Shown: positions 57,718-64,000 of the stretch, piece after piece
Position numbering within the stretch: the stretch's first letter is position 1
Layout: each line of letters opens with the position of its first letter
DNA from: Ipomoea triloba
Lineage: Eukaryota; Streptophyta; Magnoliopsida; Solanales; Convolvulaceae
Reading direction: 5' to 3'
NCBI RefSeq assembly: GCF_003576645.1
Contig: NC_044918.1
Coordinates: forward strand, 22,948,804-23,012,803
DNA: 64,000 nt
Made by a program: the position numbers and the translations under genes
Notes under the pieces: generated by a model
Told to the model about the DNA's origin: nothing
What the model saw: only the letters and a program-made list of their open reading frames with translations
Databases searched by the model: none

Positions 57718-59085
57718 CTATGTTTGACAAACCTAGTTGAAAAGGTAATTGAAAGCTGGCAAACCTAGCTGAAAAGGTAGCTGAAACTGAAAAGCTATAA
57801 GCTCGAAGCTGAAATCTGAAGAGCTGTTAAGGTAGCTGTTATGCTTAAAAGTGTTTGGTAAAATTAAATATTTGATAAGCTGATAAATGTAAAAAGACTA
57901 AAAAGGACATCTTCATACAATTTAAATAGTTTTAAATTTAAATAGGTTTGTTTATATATTAAAATATAAAATAATAAAATCAATATATTTTAATAAAATA
58001 TAAAGTAAGAACATATATTTGAAAATATATAAAGTAAAACAAAATGTTTATAATTTATAAGATTAGTTCATACAAAAATTAATGTTCAAACACAAATGTT
58101 AAATTGAAATTACAACCAAACATATTGAAGAGAAAAGGCCAAAAGGGTTATAATTGAGAGAAGTAAAGGATGTCATTCATTTAAAATAAGAGTTTTTCCC
58201 AAAATGGTCCCTCGACTATTGCTCATTCTCAATTTTGCATTTCGACTTTCAATTGCACCTAATGTGGTCCCTCGACTTTCAAAAACTCACCCAATTTGGT
58301 CCTCCGTTACATATTCCATCAAATCAGTGTTAAAATGGAGGGCATTTTCGTCCATTTACCTATTGTTAGCCTAATAAACATTAAAAAATAGTTGAGGGAC
58401 CATTTTGAGAATAGTCAAGGGACTATTTTGGGAAAAACTATTTTATTTATTTCATTTTTGTTTATTTTCATTTTTTAGACTCTATAAAATTAGAATTTCT
58501 ATACAATTTTTTTCTTACAAATATAAATAGTTAAAATCGTGCAATCCATCCTAAAAAAATGTATATTTGTATTTGTAAAAATGTATAGAAATTCTAATTT
58601 TGTAGAGTCTAAAAAATGAAAATAAACAAAAATGAAATAAATAAAATAGTTTTTCTCAAAATGGTCCATTGACTATTCTCAAAATGGTCCCTCAACTATT
58701 TCTCAATGTTTATTAGGCTAACAATAGGTAAATGGACGAAAATACCCTCTATTTTAACACTGATTTGACGGAATATGTAACGGATGACCAAATTGGGTGA
58801 GTTTTTGAAAGTCGAAGGATCACATTAGGTGCAATTGAAAGTCAAAATGCAAAATTGAGAATAAGCAATAGTCGAGGGACCATTTTGGGAAAAAACTCTT
58901 TAAAATAATAAGGATAAAGATGGAAAAAAGTTAAAAAGCTACTAGCTTATTTTTGAAAAGCTATCTAAAGTAGTTTTTCAAAATAAGCTCTTATTTTGAG
59001 AATATTACCAAACAGAGCTTATAGCTTATTAGTAGCGTAAAATAAGCTATAAGCTCCTAAATAAGCTCTGTCAAACAGAGCCTAA
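57718..59085 (+). mobile_element. MITE-like element copy B, interrupted
   Basis: The left end TATGTTTGACAAACCTAG and the inverted right end GGCTCTGTTTGACAGAGC match copy A. It is split by the Mutator-type MITE at 58190-58898. Confidence 0.75.
58190..58898. mobile_element. Long fold-back Mutator-type MITE inside copy B
   Basis: Ends GAGTTTTTCCCAAAATGG read the same on both strands, followed by TCCCTCGACTATTGC. Arms of about 340 bp pair nearly throughout, including the central TTTTTAGACTCTA / TAGAGTCTAAAAAA. A perfect 10-bp direct repeat TTTAAAATAA lies at 58180-58189 and 58899-58908. Confidence 0.9.
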
Positions 59086-59091
59086 ATGTGT

Positions 59092-59535
59092 TTAATAAAA
59101 TTAGCTTTTTGATAAAGCTGATAAATGTAAAAGACTAAAAAGGACATCTTCATAAAATTTAAATAGTTTTAAATTTAAATATATTTGTTTATATATTAGT
59201 ATAATCATGATCTAGCATCCCATAATGAAGTAGCAATATTGTTGTGAATCTCCTTCTTCTCAATAATAATAATAATGATAAAAATAAATATAATAATAAT
59301 AATAATAAATAAATAAATAAATAAAGAAGGAGAAGAGTTGCGGATATAGGAGAAGAGAAAATGGTATAATTGGGAGGGTACATTATGTTATTTATTTAAA
59401 ATAATAAAGATACTAATGGAAAAAAAGTTAGCAGACTACTAGCTTATTTTTGAAACGCTACCTAAAGTAGCGTTTCAAAATAAACTCTTATTTTAATCTA
59501 TTGGCTTATTTTGAGAACATTACCAAACATAGCTA
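59092..59535 (+). mobile_element. MITE-like element copy C (5'-truncated)
   Basis: It shares AAATTAGCTTTTTGATAA.. and the right end AACATTACCAAACATAGC with copies A and B. A patch with (AAT)n/(AAAT)n at 59260-59325 lies inside. Confidence 0.6.
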
Positions 59536-60165
59536 TGGCTCTGTTTGGTAGAGTTTATAGCTTATTTAAGCTACTAATAAACTATAAGCTCTGTTTAGTA
59601 ATGTTCCTAAAATAAACTAGTAGTTTAAACTACGAGCTCATTTTGAAAAGCTACTTAAAGTAGCTTTTCAAAAATAAGTTAGTAGCTTCTTATCTTTTTT
59701 TTATTTTTATCCTTATTATTTTAAATAAATGACATCTTTTACCCCTTACATTTAAATCCTTTTGACATTTTCTCTTCAATATGTTTGGTTGTAATTTCAA
59801 TTTAACATTTTTGTGTTTGAACATTAATTTTTGTATGAACTAATTTTATGAACTATAAATATTTTGTTTTACTTTATATATTTTCAAATATATGTTCTTA
59901 CTTTATATTTTAATAAAATATATTGGTTTTATTATTTTATATTTTATATTTTAATATGTAAACAAACTTATTTAAATTTAAAATTATTTAAATTTTATGA
60001 ATATATCATTTTTAGTCTTTTTACATTTATCAGCTTATAAAAAATCTAATTTTATTACACTTTTAAGCATAACAACTCTTCAGATTTCAGTTTCTAACTT
60101 ATACCTTTTCAACCTACTTTTCAATTTTCAGCTACCTTTTCAGCTATGATAGGTTTGGCAAACAT
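59536..60165 (-). mobile_element. MITE-like element copy D (inverted)
   Basis: It starts GGCTCTGTTTGGTAGAG and ends CCTTTTCAGCTATGATAGG then TTTGGCAAAC; that is copy A read in reverse. Copies C and D abut head to head. Confidence 0.7.
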
Positions 60166-60208
60166 AAATGTCTTTATTATATTAAAAATATATGTTTTAT
60201 ACTTTTAT

Positions 60209-60744
60209 GGAATAAGGTTCAAATTGGCCATTGAACGTAACCTGAAAGTGCAATTAGGCCACTGAATGAAAAAAATGTGCAATTAGGCCACTGAACACTC
60301 CAAATGCATGCAATTTCACCAGATAGTAGGTTACCTTCCTTTTCATCAGGTTGCCTGCTTACATGAATGGTGAATTGACATTTTAAAATATTTTTTTAAT
60401 AATAAACTTTAAAAAAATTTAATTAAAAATATTAAAATATTAATACTAAAAATTAAAAAAGTAATATTAAAAATATTTAAAAAATTAATATTAAAAATAT
60501 TAAAAAAAATAATATTTAAAAATTATTATTTTTTAATTTTTAATTTTTTATATTTATAAATTATTTTAAAATGCCACATCACCATCCATGTAAGCAGGCA
60601 ACCTGATGAAATGGAAGGTAACCTGCTACCTGGTGAAATTGCATGCATTTGGAGTGTTCAGTGACCTAATTGCACATTTTTTTTCGTTCAGTGGCCTAAT
60701 TACACTTTCAGGTTACGTTCAATGGCAAATTTGAACCTTATTCC
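60209..60744. mobile_element. Mutator-type MITE (GGAATAAGG family), copy 2
   Basis: Inverted ends GGAATAAGGTTCAAATTGGC and GGAATAAGGTTCAAATTTGC. A perfect 9-bp target duplication TACTTTTAT lies at 60200-60208 and 60745-60753. The arms also pair in GGTAACCTGCTA blocks. Confidence 0.92.
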
Positions 60745-60753
60745 TACTTTTAT

Positions 60754-60974
60754 TTATTAAAGGTTGACAGAAAATTTTGACATTCTTTTCTCAGACGGTT
60801 ATTACGACGGGCAAGAGCTTAGATCCGGCGCCGATGCTTGGAATTTGTAGCCTAGGAACATCTCATCGTATAAGTATGTTTCCAGCTTATTCAGATTCAT
60901 TAAGCTTGTAATTCCTACTTTCAAACAGAAATAGGGGTCTAATTTTCTGTATGTAATTTCTATAGATAATAAGA
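60754..60974. other. Unassigned intergenic sequence
   Basis: 60785-60850 is GC-richer than its surroundings and one plus frame reads SDGYYDGQELRSGADAWNL to a stop. It could be the tail of an exon or chance; no splice or neighbour supports it. Confidence 0.3.
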
Positions 60975-61279
60975 AAGGAAAGTTGCACTTTTCGTCCCTA
61001 AGTTATATGATAATGATAGATTTTGTCGTCCTTATTATGTGTTAATCACTCACTTTTCGTTCCTAAGTTATTATTGATGCTGCACTTTTTGTTCATTTAC
61101 AAATAAAACATTAGGGACGAAATTTACAATTTTAGTATAACACATGGATGAAAAGTAAGCACGAAAGGACGAAAAGTGTAACGCCAATGATAACTTAGGG
61201 ATAAAAAGTAAGCATTATAAACACTCAAGGATGAATTTTACAATTATCCTATAACTTAAGAGGAAAAATGCAATTTTCC
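60975..61279. mobile_element. Mutator-type MITE (TTGCACTTTTCGTCCCTAAG family)
   Basis: Inverted ends AAGGAAAGTTGCACTTTTCG and GGAAAATTGCATTTTTCC, followed by TAAGTTAT. The 9-bp flanks ATAATAAGA / ATAATAACA differ at one base. Confidence 0.75.
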
Positions 61280-61286
61280 ATAATAA

Positions 61287-62360
61287 CAATGTTGTAGAAG
61301 GCTAGGCGCTAGTCAGGCGTTTAGGGCGCCTAGTAGACGTGACCACGGTTCGGTTCCGGTTCGGTTCCGGTTCCAAACCGGCGGTTCACGGTTCCACAAT
61401 ATTGCAAACCGGAACCGGAACCTTATATTAAGGTTCCGGTTCCGGTTCATGAACCGGCGGTTCCGATTAGAACCGCCGGTTCTAACCTCTTTTTTTTTTT
61501 TTTTTGTAAATATATAATATATAAATATCTAATGTATAATATATAATATAATATCTAATGTATATAATATATATAATATATAATATGTATAATACGTAAA
61601 TATATATATCTAATATCTAATATATATATAATATAATATCTAATATATCTAATATCTAATATAATATATAATATATATAATTTACAATATATATAATACG
61701 TAATATATATAGTTCATGGCTACTGCCATAATATATTTACATATATAATATATATTCATGGCAGTTGGCAGTAGCCATGATTTCATGGCTACTGCCAACT
61801 GCATTTGCGTGCAATAGTCACGGTTCTGGAACCGGAACCGTCCGGTTCTGGTTCGGAACCGGCGGTTCCGGTTCCATAATTTCTAGAACCTTAACCGGAA
61901 CCTTATGGGTTCCGGTTAGGAACCGGAACCGTACGGTCGGTTCCGGTTCCGGTTCGGTTAGTACAGTGCACGGTTCGGTTCGAACCGAACCGTGGTCATG
62001 CCTAGCGCCTAGTGCCCTAGGCAGTCTAGTAATCCGAGTATATAATTTTCAGTTTTTTCACTCAAGGCTAGGAGTTGTTAGATTGTTATAATCCCAAACT
62101 AGTTAACTGCATATGTTATATGGTGACTTGGAAAAATATAAAAAATGAGTAGTTAAGTAGGCAAAAAAATTACTTGACCAAATTGAGTGCCAACTAAGCC
62201 GAGTTAGGTGCCCAACTCGGCCGAGTTAGGCGCTCAACTCGATTGAATTGGTGACTACGATGTCTAGTCGGTCAGCCGACTAAAAATTATCTAGGGTTGA
62301 AATCGTCTCGATCTAGGGGCGCCTAGATGGCCGCATAGACCTATTTTTACAACATTGAAT
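61287..62360. mobile_element. Outer MITE with GGCTAGGCGC arms, interrupted
   Basis: The left end CAATGTTGTAGAAGGCTAGG pairs with the inverted right end CAATGTTGTAAAAATAGGTC, as in 45613-46068. GAGTTAGGCGC-type blocks lie inside. It is split by the element at 61340-61998. Confidence 0.65.
61340..61998. mobile_element. Nested element with GGTTCCGGTTC-rich arms
   Basis: Both ends read TGACCACGGTTCGGTTC inward. The arms are tandem GGTTCCGGTTC blocks and the core is TA-rich with an ATGGCTACTGCCA / TGGCAGTAGCCAT inverted pair (61715-61800). The hAT-like style is only suggested; no clear target duplication was found. Confidence 0.6.
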
Positions 62361-62506
62361 AATAATTCTTTATAACAGCTAATCTGAGTAATCTCTATGT
62401 TCTCGGATGCTAAATACTGCATTTATATCATCCTTTCGTATCAACTAAGAAAAAAAGAGTATTAAAAACAGAACAAATATCCCACCTGTAGAAGCACTAA
62501 TGAAGT

Positions 62507-63685
62507 TCAAAAATCCCACCATTTTGAAGTGCCACATGATTGGTCAAAGGGGATGTTTAAGCTACCACTGCACCACTGTTCAGGTGAGGCTAAAGGGCTG
62601 CCCCCTAGTTCCCCCAGGTTCAAGAACTCTGCTTCTTCTTTCTGCTTTAACTTTTCTGCTAATAAAGCCTTGTCTTTCTCTACATCCTCCTCAACCCTCA
62701 CAATGCTTCTTTCCCCATTTACACTTTCTTTGGACTCATAGTTTGTGTCTTTGTTGTTTGAGCCACTAGGCATCTCCATGTCTTTTGTTTCTTGCCTCTT
62801 TTTCTGCCCTGCACAACCCTTCTCTAGTTCGCTCCGTAGTTTCTCTGACTATTTGAGCACAAAAAAAAAAAGATGTTTAAATCTTCCATTTGTTAGTTCA
62901 CTGCTTAATTGTTGGGTAGAAGTCGGTAAAGGCCATATCTAACACTCGGTAGTTGGGGTTTATTAAACAGATCGAGACCACTAAATGGCTTAAAAAGGCC
63001 AGCACCCAGCATCTCGAAAAATATGCATGGTAGTCTATAAGGAAATAGAGTTGCGCTTTCGTTACTAGCTATAACTTTTAGCATTAGTGGTAAGCGCTTG
63101 ATAGCAGAACTAACTGCAAGAGGTACTTTTTAAGTCTGTACCATATCCCGTTCGTACATACTGGGCCTGTCCAGTTAAGGGGCAAAGTGCTAGCCAAATT
63201 GATTTTTCCATACAAGAGGTGTCCAAATTCTCGACCTCTCATAAGGAATAAGAGTATACGGTCACTCACGCCATCCAAACTGGTTATTGATCCTAACATT
63301 AATAGATGAGAAGAGGGAAATAAATATATACCTGCATAAGCAAAGACTCTTTTTCTTTCTTCAAGCAATCAAACTGCACATTGAGGTTGTCAAATTTGGC
63401 TTTGAGGACTCTGTATTCTTCCTCTATTTGCTTGGATTTCCATCTGGCCCTTTTGTTCTGAAACCATATGGCCACTTGGCGAGGTTGCAGCCCCAAATCT
63501 CTGGCCACCTGAAGCTTCTTTTTGGTCTCCAGCTTTGTTTCCAGCTTAAAGATGGTCTCCAGTGACTTCACTTGTTCATTGCTAAACCTCTTACTATTTT
63601 TACTCTTCTTCTTCTTCGACCCCTTCTGGCACCCAACAGATTCATGGTTTTCCAATGCTTGATGCTCTTCTTCTTCTTCTTCCAT
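62507..63685 (-). CDS. HD-Zip class I transcription factor (HB7/HB12-like)
   Basis: A nuclear DNA-binding regulator. The model has two exons, 63332-63685 and 62507-62848, with a 483-bp GT..AG intron in phase 0, giving 231 residues. An acidic N-terminus ([15 protein letters not shown]) precedes a Lys-rich run and the homeodomain (about 24-84) with recognition-helix signature [17 protein letters not shown] leucine zipper follows with Leu at 94, 101, 108, 115 and 122; the last heptad crosses the splice site, which supports the exon joint. The C-terminus ends in CGTSKWWDF, an aromatic tail like those of ATHB7/ATHB12 subgroup proteins. Class I members bind CAATNATTG-type sites as dimers, and the HB7/HB12 group is linked to drought/ABA responses in other species; that role here is inference. 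No break was seen. Confidence 0.9.
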
Positions 63686-64000
63686 TCCTTGGATTCACAC
63701 ACACGATCCGATCGAATTGTTTCTGTGAGTAGATAGAGATATGATTGTTGTTATTATTATTGATGTTATGGATTACTACTGTTTGGCATTGAATGTGTGG
63801 GGTTCATTTTATACAAGGGAGAAGTATCTAAACTTGCTTTGGTGGCTTTCAAATGATTGGAACATTTGGTTTTATTTCAATATATATCGTGTAGGAATAG
63901 GATTTCTCCACCCTTTCATTTTACACATCTCTCCATCTTTGCAATTAATTTCTTCCCGGGCTTAGCCTAATTAGTTCGTCGCTTGACTTGTCATGATTGA
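63686..64000 (-). promoter_or_regulatory. 5' leader and promoter side of HD-Zip gene
   Basis: The minus strand has a TATAAAA motif at 63807-63813, about 125 bases before the ATG, a workable distance for a leader of ~90 bases. A (ATA)n-rich stretch lies between. No other element is claimed. Confidence 0.5.

Overview
This is a window of plant nuclear genome, very AT-rich and dominated by transposable elements. It is almost certainly from a eudicot, and the style of the repeats and the two host proteins fit an asterid; the species cannot be fixed from sequence alone. The evidence is spliced host genes with GT..AG introns, a plastid/peroxisomal 6-phosphogluconolactonase ending in SKL, a class I HD-Zip homeodomain gene, tRNA-iMet-primed Ty1/copia elements, and SINE, hAT, Mutator-type and Helitron repeats. 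Only two host genes are convincing, both on the minus strand: PGL3-like (41348-43720, three exons) and an HD-Zip I transcription factor (62507-63685, two exons). Layout: 0.45-3.2 kb, decayed copia with a 3' LTR. 4.4-7.7 kb, a second decayed copia of another lineage. 7.8-9.9 kb, a truncated non-autonomous gypsy-like LTR element full of minisatellites. 10.4-14.0 kb, fold-back and MITE sequence present twice around a single N. 14.0-15.1 kb, two nested hAT elements. 15.1-20.2 kb, a minus-strand copia with a 5-bp target duplication and a hAT element inside. 20.3-26.2 kb, a SINE and several Mutator-type MITEs. 25.2-30.2 kb, an element in a (TA)n array carrying a FAR1-domain remnant. 30.2-33.8 kb, a solo LTR. 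33.8-38.3 kb, two head-to-tail Helitrons with an RPA-like remnant, flanked by (TA)n-associated repeats. 39.0-39.7 kb, a MITE and a truncated LINE. 41.2-43.8 kb, PGL3. 44.8-56.8 kb, a broken FAR1/MULE transposon invaded by a young copia at 46.1-51.0 kb, a MITE, and LINE and LTR fragments. 56.8-62.4 kb, further nested MITEs. 62.5-63.8 kb, HD-Zip gene. The genes do not form a pathway together: PGL3 serves the oxidative pentose phosphate pathway and the HD-Zip gene is a transcription regulator. What links the window is its insertion history, much of which can be ordered from target-site duplications. Two places look like assembly errors rather than biology: an exact ~1.47-kb duplication around an N (12535), and three staggered 42-bp duplications inside the young copia. 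I saw no CRISPR array, rRNA or convincing tRNA gene.
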